NCBI GenBank assembly: GCA_907163345.1
Contig: CAJQUN010000059.1
Coordinates: 1,488,001-1,552,000 of the forward strand
DNA length: 64,000 nucleotides
Origin: Haberlea rhodopensis
Lineage: Eukaryota > Streptophyta > Magnoliopsida > Lamiales > Gesneriaceae
Direction: 5' to 3'
The notes under the pieces were generated by a model that had not been told where the DNA came from, did no database searches, and worked only from the letters and a program-made list of their open reading frames with translations. This document shows positions 21,302 to 31,180 of the stretch, piece by piece. Each line of letters begins with the position of its first letter. Positions within the stretch are counted from its first letter, which is position 1. A program made the translations under genes and the position numbers.

Positions 21302-24150
21302 TGGAATGATCACACTTTTATTTGAATCCATTTTTTATTACTATTTTTTGCACTTAGTCTGCAACGGCGCACTCATTCCACAGTTATATTTGTTATTTTG
21401 CATATCTGCAACTTTGTAGCCCTAAACCGAAAATTCTTGTCTAGTCATGCTGAAAATGATTGTTTGTTCTGGGGATAACGGGCTATCCCGAGAAGTTTTG
21501 GCAGATAAAGTTGTAGTAGTCAGTGATTTGAAGGGAGCCGATCGCCCCATGTACCTCTTTTTGGCAGTGATGATACAATCAAATAGCCAGAAATAAAAGG
21601 GATTAGAAGTCGGAGTAAGGAAGGTATCTGGTGCCTGATTGGAAGGGAACATCCACCTTACTGAACTGGTATAGATCAAATTTTATATGTTTTTGAATTT
21701 TTTACTAGCTCCTAACGAAAAGGAAGTACCCATGTCCTCGCAGAGGCCACCGTGACTTTTCTTGCGAAGCATGAAGGTCGGTGTGGACACAGACGCGAAG
21801 AATTATCCATCCCATTCTGTTAAAAATGGTTCTTTTAAGGCATTACAATTACAGGGCTGAGTTCTGTGTTTGCTGTATGAGGGCTTTCATTACAGATAGA
21901 TCAGAACATGTTAAGCCGAGTGACATATTCATGGTCTCATTTTAAGGATTTTATAGAAAAGAAGTTATATTTTTTGAAATATTGTATATAAAATTTTAAA
22001 TATTTTTTGTTTAAATAGAACACTATTACCCCAGCGATCCAGTCCAATGCTGATTGCTTTTATATTCCAACAAACCTCACCCCCCCTGCCATCCATTTAA
22101 ATGCTTGATAACGTTTTCTCTTGCACTATTCAGCTGTTTCTTATTGGAGAGAAACATGTCAAAAATGAGCATAATCAAGAGAAATCTCATATTTGAGATT
22201 TTGCATATCTGCAACATGCCGTCTATCCGATACAATAACTTTATCACAATTTTTGACGTATAGTTTGAACAATAACTGATGTCCCCTCTGGTTTGAACAT
22301 CAACGGATACGAATTCGTAATAGTTGTCTTACATATAGACCTTCTGTAGTTTGGTTAGATGAATTATATATAGACACATCAGAAGATCCGTTATTATTTA
22401 AACCAGCGAGGTCTACATAATAATTCACACTTTTTGCCCAATAATTATTCTTCAATTATTGTTGTTATTGGTGGAAGTTGAGCATTCTGAGTTGGATTTC
22501 CACCCTGTTTAAAGTCAATATCTACATAAATGTAATGTCAATAGCCGAATCTGACTACTCGTTTTAAAGACTAATGACTTTTTTTTAATTTTATGCACAA
22601 ACATGATGAAAATATGCGTTTCAATTTCTCAAAATACATTAAATCGTCGTTTTCTGGTGGATTTCTGGGCTTGAGCGATAGTGATCTTCCCTTCCCGCAA
22701 GTGTAATATTCTGTATAGGCCAAATAAAATGGTATCTTTATTTTACATCTTTCGATAGTGCACATCAAATATTTGTCGAAGCCATCATATGATGGAAAGA
22801 GTTATTGACTTGTTCATGTTAATTGTTCGCTTTGGCCTTTGAAGCTGTGTACTATATTTATGATCCATTTATTTGACACAGAAATGCATACATGTGATCA
22901 GGGCGGACAAACAGCCAAGCGAAGGACACAAAAAAAAATTATTACCTCTAAAATTGTATTTTCCCTCTCAAATTGTAGATTGATCATTTAAATTGTATTT
23001 TGCCCCATTAAAAAATTTTCCCCCAATTTTTATTGTTATTATTATTTTTGTTCCCTCATCTTGGATTCTAGATCCGCCATTGATCAACGTTTGATTAGGA
23101 TTTTCGGTGACGAGGTGGTCAATTTGGTTTCGGTTTACTGTTAAGTGCATCCAGCATATCTTGTAATTCAATAAAAAGAATAGGGTTTATTTAAACAAAT
23201 CCGGGTTTGCTTGATCATGCTAGATTTTGTCTCTTAGCTCCGGCCCCATGTGACCTCGGAGACTGTGAGGGGAGGCGATAACCATATTCACCTGAAAAAA
23301 AATTAAAATTTTATACGCAAATGATTCATTCCCTTTGACTAGAGTGGGTTAAGGCCTTGTATCAACTTTTGTCGCCACCCACATTCTACAATTTGTTTAA
23401 CAATCTGCAAGTAGAACAAAACTTGGGACACTGGATTTTTGAATGACTAAACCAACATTTGGGTTTACATATAAATAATCATGTGTTATGTATCATTAAA
23501 TAAAAGTAAGCCTTATTAAAAGTGATATGTTAAGGTTTTTGAGTTATTCTAGTCCAAGATCTCATAATCGGATAGAGATTATACCGAAAATTAAAGAATT
23601 ATCCGAAAAATCGTGTTGACTTGGAAGACCAATGTTATGGATACGTAGGACTATCGGTGATTATGGATTTGATATGTCTAATTATGTTTTGATGATTTAA
23701 CACGAGTTCATGGGGTCCTAAATGGTGGCTTTCATCTATTTTATTTTTCCAACAAGGCCACTCAGATTGAATATTTGAAAATTTGTGCACGAGACATAAT
23801 TATTCATGTTTACCATGCAAAGGTCGAGATATGCTTCGGGTTAGTTTCGTTTCTGAAGCCACGAAGCCTGCTACTTATAGATCTCGACTTCTTGTCAAGT
23901 AAATGCTAATAGTCGGCTAGTTCAGTAGAAATGTATATAGTATTGAGGAAGTAGTAGTTATTTTTGCATCCTTGCGAGTAGAGGTTGGCAAAATTTCGAT
24001 AAAATCGAATTAATGTGGAAATTTGGTATCCAGATGCAGCCTAAAGTTTTACCTCGATTGCCTCCACTAGCCATGAAGATTTGTGAATTTACTATATCAC
24101 GCTATAGGATCTTAATTACACTTTTTACCAACTATATATGACCAAGCATT
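21302..24150. other. AT-rich intergenic DNA
   Basis: No open frame over 85 codons shows family features. One short block with transposon-like ends (22899-23082) is listed separately. No RNA gene was recognised. Confidence 0.5.
22899..23082. mobile_element. Possible small hAT-derived remnant
   Basis: The left end reads CAGGGCGGAC and the right end is the inverse of CAATGGCGGATCTAG. These resemble the CAGTGGCGGA termini of a common plant hAT class. Inside is a partial direct repeat of AAATTGTATTTT. No matching TSD was found, so the limits are tentative. Confidence 0.35.
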
Positions 24151-24158
24151 ATTGTATC

Positions 24159-24490
24159 CATGGTTAGCAAAAACGGTCACGGAATGGCCGTTCCGGAATC
24201 GGAACGGCTGCTGTCGCGGTAAAGTTTCAGGCTAAAATGGATGTGTAACTATAATGACGATTTCATGGCCGTCGTGAAACTCAACGATGATTTTGTGGAC
24301 TGTAACAGCTATTTTTAATTTTTTTCCAATTTTTTTATTTTTTCTTTAATAATTTGCCTAAATTATCTACCTATTTTATTTTAAATTTTAAAAACCTACA
24401 AGGCAATTACCACAACCGTTACGTGAAATGTCAATGTAACTGGAACAATATCCTCACTGATTCCCTCCACGGTCGTGTCGGCGAACCATG
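24159..24490. mobile_element. MITE, 332 bp, TSD ATTGTATC
   Basis: The ends are CATGGTTAGC and the inverse of CATGGTTCGC, followed by imperfect inverted CGGTCACG/CGACACGACCG stretches. Perfect 8-bp TSDs ATTGTATC lie at 24151-24158 and 24491-24498. The left half carries CGGAATGGCCGTTCCGGAAT. It is non-coding and probably of hAT type by TSD length. Confidence 0.88.
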
Positions 24491-24682
24491 ATTGTATCCG
24501 TTATTTCTTCTATGTCAAGAATCATACAAGAAATGAAACAGCGATTTTGCATTCATCACACCCTTTACCTGCTATGCTATCAACCAAATTTCCAGCCTTT
24601 TCCTGTTAAAAGAATGCATAATGAGTCAATCGGATGCATGTGAGATTAAGATAGGATCAACTATTCAGAAGACCTGGAGATC

Positions 24683-24854
24683 TTAACTTTGAAGAGGTTT
24701 TCGAGACGATCCAGGCTGAGAAGGACGAAAGGCACCACGAACTTTAGCTATGTGAAGCGACACAAGCTGCGATTTTAAACTTTCTTTCAAGTTGTTTGCC
24801 TGTCTCATATCCAATCTATGAGGCAGCTTTGTAAACTGTCCTGTTACTAACTTC
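24683..24854 (-). other. Exon-like coding segment of an unrecognised gene
   Basis: On the minus strand, a CTGCAG acceptor is followed by 57 codons without a stop. They encode a basic, helix-prone peptide with TGQFTKLPHRLDMRQANNL and SQLVSLHIAKVRG, ending in a Ser/Pro-rich tail and TAA at 24683-24685. The composition and the acceptor-to-stop layout look like a true terminal exon. Upstream on that strand the next 763 bp hold a solo LTR (24950-25617), and I could not find a preceding exon. I do not recognise the family. It may be the end of a real gene, or a captured fragment. Confidence 0.4.
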
Positions 24855-24949
24855 CTGCAGATATCTAAATATGAAAAGATGATTCATATTTCAAGTTATT
24901 TGCTTAGGATGATAAATAGAATGTGTGCAATCTGTTAATATAACAGTAT

Positions 24950-25617
24950 TGTAGAGTTTTGACTACCTGAATATTAGCCTGAAAAACTCACAAAGAGAGT
25001 AAGCATCATATGTAATATATCGATAAACACATCTATCATATATTAAAAGTATGAAATCACAGTAAACAAAAGCACAAATATAACCGAATACTCGCTCAGG
25101 TAAACTCGTCTCAACACGTTTATCGTGTATATAGCGATCCACTGTAAAGACCATAACGTGACAGACACCACAATAAGACGTTTAACCTCAAGAACCAGAG
25201 CCACAGACCCTCCAAAAACCCCAAGACCAGAACTCACACAGATTCTCCTAGGGGTTGAAGTATGATATGTTAGCCAGAGGCTAACCACAAGATATCAAAG
25301 CTTCAAACACTCTATTCTTAGTTCTCTCAATATTCGTGAAAGTAAACACTCAAGGAACGCACACAGCGAATTAGGTTTTCAGACGAAAAGAGACGACAGA
25401 AAAACAAAGAAGACGAAAACTCGGATTTCAGAACTGAATTAGGGTTACACCACTGTTCAGATTTTATACCCTAAATGAACGCTCCAGATTTGAGCAACTA
25501 ATAGACGGACCAGATTGGATGAAAGAAGCTTCCAGAAAATGGGTTAAGACCTCAGATATTATCGTATGGGCTTTAATGTTAGATAGGCCTGGAAACATAT
25601 TGGGCCACACTACAACA
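24950..25617 (-). mobile_element. Solo LTR, 668 bp, TSD AGTAT
   Basis: On the minus strand it begins TGTTGTAGTGTGGCCC and ends CTCTACA, with TG...CA termini. Perfect 5-bp TSDs AGTAT lie at 24945-24949 and 25618-25622. GGGTATAAAATCTG on the minus strand is a good TATA box for an LTR promoter. The family appears different from both the Copia and Gypsy elements in this window. Confidence 0.88.
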
Positions 25618-25622
25618 AGTAT

Positions 25623-26445
25623 GCAACCCATATACCAAAATCAGAACAAGAATGAGGTTTCAAGAATGTTGTTCACTCATACAGTTTGATGGAAAGTTCA
25701 TTTTAGTTTCTTGTTCAAGTCGCACAACTGAAGAACATGAATTCTGTGAATGCCTCCAGCTTCCTCTCCTTCTTTCGGAGTGTTATAACCCCAAGATTTA
25801 AAACCCAAACAGTTCACGAGATCAATGGAATGGCATACAACACAAAAATGAGAGGCATTACCAAGATATAGGTTCCAGTTTTTCAATGCTGGCTCATTGA
25901 TGATATTCTTTAATGTTGTGATACCGTCCTCGACCAAGCTGAATATAGAATAGCAATAAAAACGTCGAAGGATCTTGTCCCAACTGGCACCGTATTCATA
26001 TGAGCGCTGTGAGGTCTAAGATTCGAGACATCACGCTCCCCTCTCCACCCCCTCCCCAAAATAGTGTAGGATTCTAAAAGAATAATAATATATAGCAAAT
26101 AAGATGACTATCTAAAAGCTGGTTTGTTTGATGATGCCCTTAAGGGTAGTGCCCTTAGGGGCATCATCACCATTCATTTGGAATCTTTTTATAAAAAAAA
26201 AAAGATTCTAACTTTTGAATAACCCTAAGTTCAGTTTTTCTAATCTTTTTAAATTTCGGTTAATTTAGGTTCGGCCAAAATAATCGATTTTTAATTCTGA
26301 AAAAAAAACTTGATTGTTTGATTTTGCAAAATTCGATTCGATAGGTAATCTAAATATTCGATACATACACCCTATGTGCCTGAGACAGTAAAAATTTGAT
26401 GAGAACAAATGAGTAGAATATTGCATGCTTTTAGAATATTTTCTA

Positions 26446-26450
<5 letters not shown>
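25623..26450. other. Intergenic DNA with transposon debris
   Basis: No gene is recognised. The 25980-26060 section resembles the CACGCTCCC/CGAGACATCACG phrases seen in many plant short repeats. The 26240-26370 section holds CGGTTAATTTAGGTTCGG and ATTCGATTCG, probable remains of a CGGTT-rich hAT MITE. Confidence 0.4.
26130..26168. repeat. 17-bp stem hairpin, 5-nt loop
   Basis: GATGATGCCCTTAAGGG and CCCTTAGGGGCATCATC pair almost perfectly around TAGTG. It may be the end of a foldback element. Confidence 0.8.

Positions 26451-26500
<50 letters not shown>
26451..26500. repeat. (AT)25 microsatellite
   Basis: Fifty bases of uninterrupted AT dinucleotide lie 32 bp before the Copia 5' LTR. Confidence 0.98.
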
Positions 26501-26502
<2 letters not shown>

Positions 26503-26532
26503 ACATATATAGTAGAAAATATTTCTAAAAAT

Positions 26533-27043
26533 TGTTGGGTATGGTGGCCCAATTAGTTAAGCCCATTAAGGCTTTAACCAATCTTAATTGAAACCTAAAC
26601 CCTCTCCCCCCCTTATTAAGTCTGATAGCAGCGCCTCTCAATTCACTCTGGCTCAATACGTCCGCCTCACTACTCCTCTCACATTGTACGTGCGTCTCCT
26701 CTCATCTCTTTGAGTATTCCAGCTTTTCCTTTGTGGTTCAGCGTGTGTGATGGTTGTCTTGTCCGGGTGCTTTGTGCTCCGGTGGTTTGGCGTTGGTGAG
26801 TGGTTCATGCGAGGCGTGTTGGTTATGAGCTTTCTGCCCTATTGATGTGTGCGCTTGGAGTTCTCGTGTTCAGAGTGCTTTGTGCGCTTGGTGGAGTGGT
26901 TCTGTCCGGTGGGAGGCAAGATTGGGGTTCTTGTTCGTTGCTGTGTGCTTTGGTCGGGCAGGAGTGTGGTGTTGGGGTGTTGTCAACACCTTCCGGCCTT
27001 TACCTAGGATTCTCCATGACGTAGATTGGGAAAATAGCAGATC
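26533..27043 (+). repeat. Copia 5' LTR (matching part)
   Basis: It begins TGTTGGGTATGGTGGCCC and matches the 3' LTR for about 510 bp with scattered differences. One of these is a GGTCAGT-containing insertion of about 9 bp present only in the 3' copy. Similarity ends after CAGATC at 27043. The following 160 bp is unlike the tail of the 3' LTR, so one of the two has been rearranged. Confidence 0.85.
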
Positions 27044-27410
27044 AGCGACGCTCGGCAGCACCAGTTCGGCGGCTCAGTTCCTGCGCCAGTTCGGGTTTTC
27101 GGTGGAAAAAGCCCAGAGCGTTGGCCTCTGGGTTGTAACTTGTAAGTGATTGGCTTGAACCCTAAAACTGTTACTGCTTTGTTGGTCGTCTAGGTCATAG
27201 GTTCTGAGGCTTGCTTGCTATAGAAAACTAGGAATTTGTGTGATTCTGTGTTTTCTGTGTTTTTCAGTGTGGCTCATTGAAATTTTAAAATTGTCTAAAA
27301 CTTTCAGTTTTTTCATTATCTGTGCCTATTTTGAGTTGTCATGCTTCTGCTGCTTACTTTGTGTAATTTGTTAGTCTGTGATTTAGTGTACCTTATTTTG
27401 CTTGTGTGCA

Positions 27411-29015
27411 ATGACTTCTATTTCTAGCTATAATATGGAACCATTTAATGAAAAATCGGATTTTTCTATTTGGCAACAGAAAATGAAAGAATTTTAATTC
27501 AACAGAAATTGTTTAAGGCTATAGGTGGTAATTATGCTGATGATGTAACCACTGCTAAGAAAGCTGAAGATGATGAATTTGCTTACTCTTCCATAATCTT
27601 GAATCTATCTGACTCTGTGCTTAGAAAATGTGGTAAACTTAATTCTGCTAAACTTCTTTGGGAAAAATTAGAAGAGTTGTATATGGAGACCTCTTTGCCT
27701 AGTAAGTTGTTTTTACTTGAAAATTTTTTTCAGATTCAAGCTTGACTTGAACAAAGATGTTGATGAGAATCTTGATGTGTTTACCAAATTGATTCAAGAT
27801 ATTAAGTTAACTGGAGATAGGAATATTGATAATTATACTCCTATTGTGCTTTTAAATGATATTCATGTGACCTATAGTGATGTCAAATCTGCTATTAAGT
27901 ATGGTAGATATTCGATTTCCCTTGACACTGTGATAAATGGTCTAAAGAGTAAAGAATTAGATTTAAAAGTGAACAAAGGTAGTAATCAAAATTCAGATGA
28001 AGTTATGCATGTTAGAGGTAGGTCTCAACATAGGTATAACAAGACTCTGTCTAAGTCTAGGCTAAGAACAGAAGGTGCTTTAATTGTGGTGATCTTAATC
28101 ACTTTATTAAAGACTGTCCTAAAAAGAAAAACAAGAAACAAAATGATAACAACCAATCTTATGAACTAGTGAATCATGCTTCTTCATCCGGTGAAAACTT
28201 GGATGATATCTTTATGGTGACTGATTTATGTGATGCTGTGAATTCCTACTGTGTGTAAAAATGAATGGCAAATTGATTCTGGTTGCTCTTATCACATGTC
28301 ACCTCTTAGAAATTTGTTTTCTAATTATAAAGAAGTTGGACATTGTTATATTTCTATGGATAATGAGAAACTTTGTAAAGTTGCTGGCATTTGTGATGTT
28401 TACTTGAAATTTGATTCTGGTTATTCTATGACTCTAAAAGATGTGAGACATGTTACTGCTTTGTGTGCTTCTCGTGTTTGTATTTCGAAAAGAAGGGGAT
28501 TCAGATGATTTCAAAGCTGAAAAGAAAAGAAACTTTTATGTTTGCAAAACTGAATCTGTATATGATAATGTGAATTCTGTGACTGATGACTTGATTGATC
28601 TGTGGTATAGATGATTAGGTCATATGAGTGCTAAAGGTCTAGAGATTTTGCATAAAAAGTTGTTCTGGTAAAGACAAGTTGCCTTGCATGCATTTCTGTG
28701 ATTCTTGTGTTTATGGCAAAAAACAAAGAGTTAAATTCCCGGTTTCCTCTTCCCCTAATGTAACTAAGAGTTCTGTAATTCTAGAGTACTTGCATGCTGA
28801 TGTGTGGGGACCCTCTAGTGTTCCTACACAATGTGGTAATAGATACTTCCTATCTGTGATTGATGACTTTTCTACAAAAGTATGGGTTTTTCTAATGAAA
28901 AATAAATCAGATGCTTTTGAAAAGTTTCAAAATTGGAAGATTTTAATTGAGAACCAAACTGGTAAAAGATTAAGAAACTTAGGACTGATAATGGCTTGGA
29001 GTTCTGTAATTCTTT
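27411..29015 (+). pseudogene. Copia gag-protease-integrase, 5' part
   Basis: Gag starts at ATG 27411 and is broken by a frameshift near 27490 and another near 27730. Its zinc knuckle (CFNCGDLNHFIKDC, near 28076-28117) lies in another frame. Protease at about 28250-28500 has the WQIDSGCSYHM active-site motif. Integrase begins near 28600 with LGHMS (His pair) and CDSCVYGKKQ (Cys pair), followed by HADVWGP (first catalytic Asp), and stops at 29015 where the Gypsy element begins. A TGA at 28612-28614 interrupts the zinc-finger region. The damage is typical of an old, methylated retrotransposon. Confidence 0.88.
29011..29015. repeat. TSD TCTTT (left copy of Gypsy insertion)
   Basis: TCTTT precedes the Gypsy 5' LTR and is repeated at 37821-37825 after the 3' LTR. 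Removing the insertion and one copy restores a continuous Copia integrase frame. Confidence 0.96.
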
Positions 29016-29768
29016 TGTCATGCCTCGAGTTGTTGTATACACGTATGATATGATTATGGTGTAATTATATCAAATGGTGGTATGTTAATGGGGGTTCTGG
29101 TGGAACCAATAATGAAGAAATACATGTATGAAATGATATATGGCAAGGAATGAAACATGATGTACAAAATGTAGTGCAAAGAAATGATTTGAATTATAGT
29201 ATGCATTTGATATGAATTTCATATGCCTTGCCTTTCATTAAGGTTGCATTAGCATGTGAATTTGAATTTGGATTTTATTTACATGTACATGTTACTTAAC
29301 ATGTAATTATCCCTAAATGGCATGATAGCAAGTAAATTAAGGGACTAAAGATCTATATCAAGTGGATTAGGGAGATGGAATCACATACTAACACCACTTT
29401 CACCTCAAAATCTCTACAAAGCTCCTCTCCAAAACCTTAGAGCTTTTGTTAGTTGAAGCTTGGGATTCACTTGTAAATTGAGCTAAGAAGGTGTGTGAAG
29501 TGAAAGTGTACTATCTTGGTAAGGATTTCATGGTTTTACACTTGAATTATGTAATTGGTATTGATTTATGTGAAGGGGAATATCAATTATTGATGCTTAG
29601 AATCATAACTTGTTTCTTTGCCAAGAATTTGATTCTAGGATGTTAGGAACATGTTTATATGATACTAGTGATTTCATGAATCATGGTTACATGTGAAATT
29701 ATGGGTAAGAGAAGAAGAACCATGAATATAAGCTCAAAATCGCCATTGTCTCATTTTTTCTGATCGTG

Positions 29769-29968
29769 CCGATCGATCGGCATGTGGTCTAGATCGATCG
29801 CCGCGAACAGTACAATTTTAAGGCGGTTTGAGCATGAGGCGATCGATCGGTGAGTTTGAGGCGATCGATCGGTACATGTGGCGATCGATCGGTGATTTTG
29901 TTCGATCGATCGGTGAAGAGTGAACAGTTCGGCGATCGATCGAGAATTCGGGGCGATCGATCGGTGAT
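29769..29968. repeat. CGATCGATCG palindrome array, 8 copies (5' LTR)
   Basis: Eight copies of CGATCGATCG or GATCGATCG occur, mostly as GGCGATCGATCGGTG, spaced about 18 to 35 bp apart. The same array lies at about 36578-36777 in the 3' LTR and, diverged, in the solo LTR at 5825-6035. Confidence 0.93.
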
Positions 29969-30263
29969 GGCAGAATGTTGAAAAATGTTATATTTTTGTA
30001 GAATTTGATTTTAATGCCTATGATAACATGATATATTGTTGGCATTGTTGTAGCATCATCTCAGGGGACAGGACAACGAGGCACTTAGCCAGTGATGCCT
30101 AATTTATCTCGTTTGTGTCGCAGTACAGGTACGTGTTGACGTACGGAGTATAGATATTGTGTGATTATGTTATGAGATTGATATCATATGAATTGTGTTA
30201 TGTTGTTATCATATGATTGGTAGTATCATATGCCTGTACATTCATGGATATCATATGTATGTG

Positions 30264-30480
30264 AGATATACGCCTGGTTTGGGTATACTCGGTTATGTAT
30301 TTGAGATATATGCCTGGTTTGGATATATGCTCGGCTATGTGACATAGAGATATATGCCTGGTTTGGATATATGCTCGGTTATGTGACAGAGAGATATACG
30401 CCTGGTTTGGGTATATGCTCGGTTATGCTATATAGCGATATATGCCGGTTTTTGGATATATGTTATGGCTATTATCATTT
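30264..30480 (+). repeat. LTR-internal tandem repeat, unit about 48-56 bp, 4-5 copies
   Basis: GAGATATACGCCTGGTTTGG is followed by ATATGCTCGGTTATGTGA, repeated four to five times with slight drift. One unit in the 5' LTR lacks two bases that the 3' LTR copy keeps. Confidence 0.88.
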
Positions 30481-31010
30481 GAGGACGGTACTATGATATG
30501 TGCTGCTAATATGAAGATGTGAGGTGGTTCCACTGACATATTGAGCCGAATAGGCATATCATTTTAGTCTCGTGATAATAGGGTATGTGTTGAGACATGT
30601 CATGACATGGTGCATTGGTGGATGCATGAGACAGAACATTCACATGAGATGATTTATTGTGCTTTATCATTGTTATTGATATTGTGTTTTGTATTGCACT
30701 GAGATAGTTGTTTATCTATACTCACGTTTTGTGAATGTTTCTGTAGGATTGCATAGACGTGGCAATCGTGAGTCTTATTCCGCTGCGAGGTGAACCACTG
30801 CTTAGGAGTTGTACTGGCTTAGGTTGTTAATGTTACATGTAATGTATATGTAGAAAACAAATTTAGTTGGTTTTTGTACTCAGGATTTGGTACTGTAACA
30901 ACTTCACTAGTCAATTACTCTAAATCAGTGTATGTTCTTACTTAATTCAGACTCACATATGTATGTTAACTGGATACATAATGGATTAAGTAACGAGGAC
31001 CCCACATTAG

Positions 31011-31022
31011 TGGTATCAGAGC
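31011..31022 (+). promoter_or_regulatory. Primer binding site (initiator Met tRNA)
   Basis: TGGTATCAGAGC, four bases after the 5' LTR, is complementary to the 3' end of plant initiator methionine tRNA and primes minus-strand synthesis. Confidence 0.95.
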
Positions 31023-31180
31023 AGTGGTTCGAGAATGGGGTGAACATGGGTAGAGGAAGTGTATTAGGGAGTCACCTAAACACTTTGAGAATGGTAATAG
31101 CATGTTAGGATTTGGAATATGATGTTATTCTAACATGTTATATCATTGTGAATGTTATTGTTAACCCTTGATCTACAGCT

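Larger units (their letters stand above)
29016..31006 (+). repeat. Gypsy 5' LTR (1991 bp)
   Basis: It begins TGTCATGCCTCGAG and ends GAGGACCCCACA. It contains a CGATCGATCG array (29769-29968) and a GGATATATGC tandem repeat (30264-30480). The first 120 bp encode a chance peptide in line with the interrupted Copia integrase, which is not a real product. Confidence 0.97.

Noticed and set aside
29818..30045. Repeated SPIDR peptide frame (also at 36629-36856 and, inverted, near 5784-6023)
   Set aside because: It is the translation of the CGATCGATCG array in the LTRs. It occurs once per LTR copy and has no independent support.
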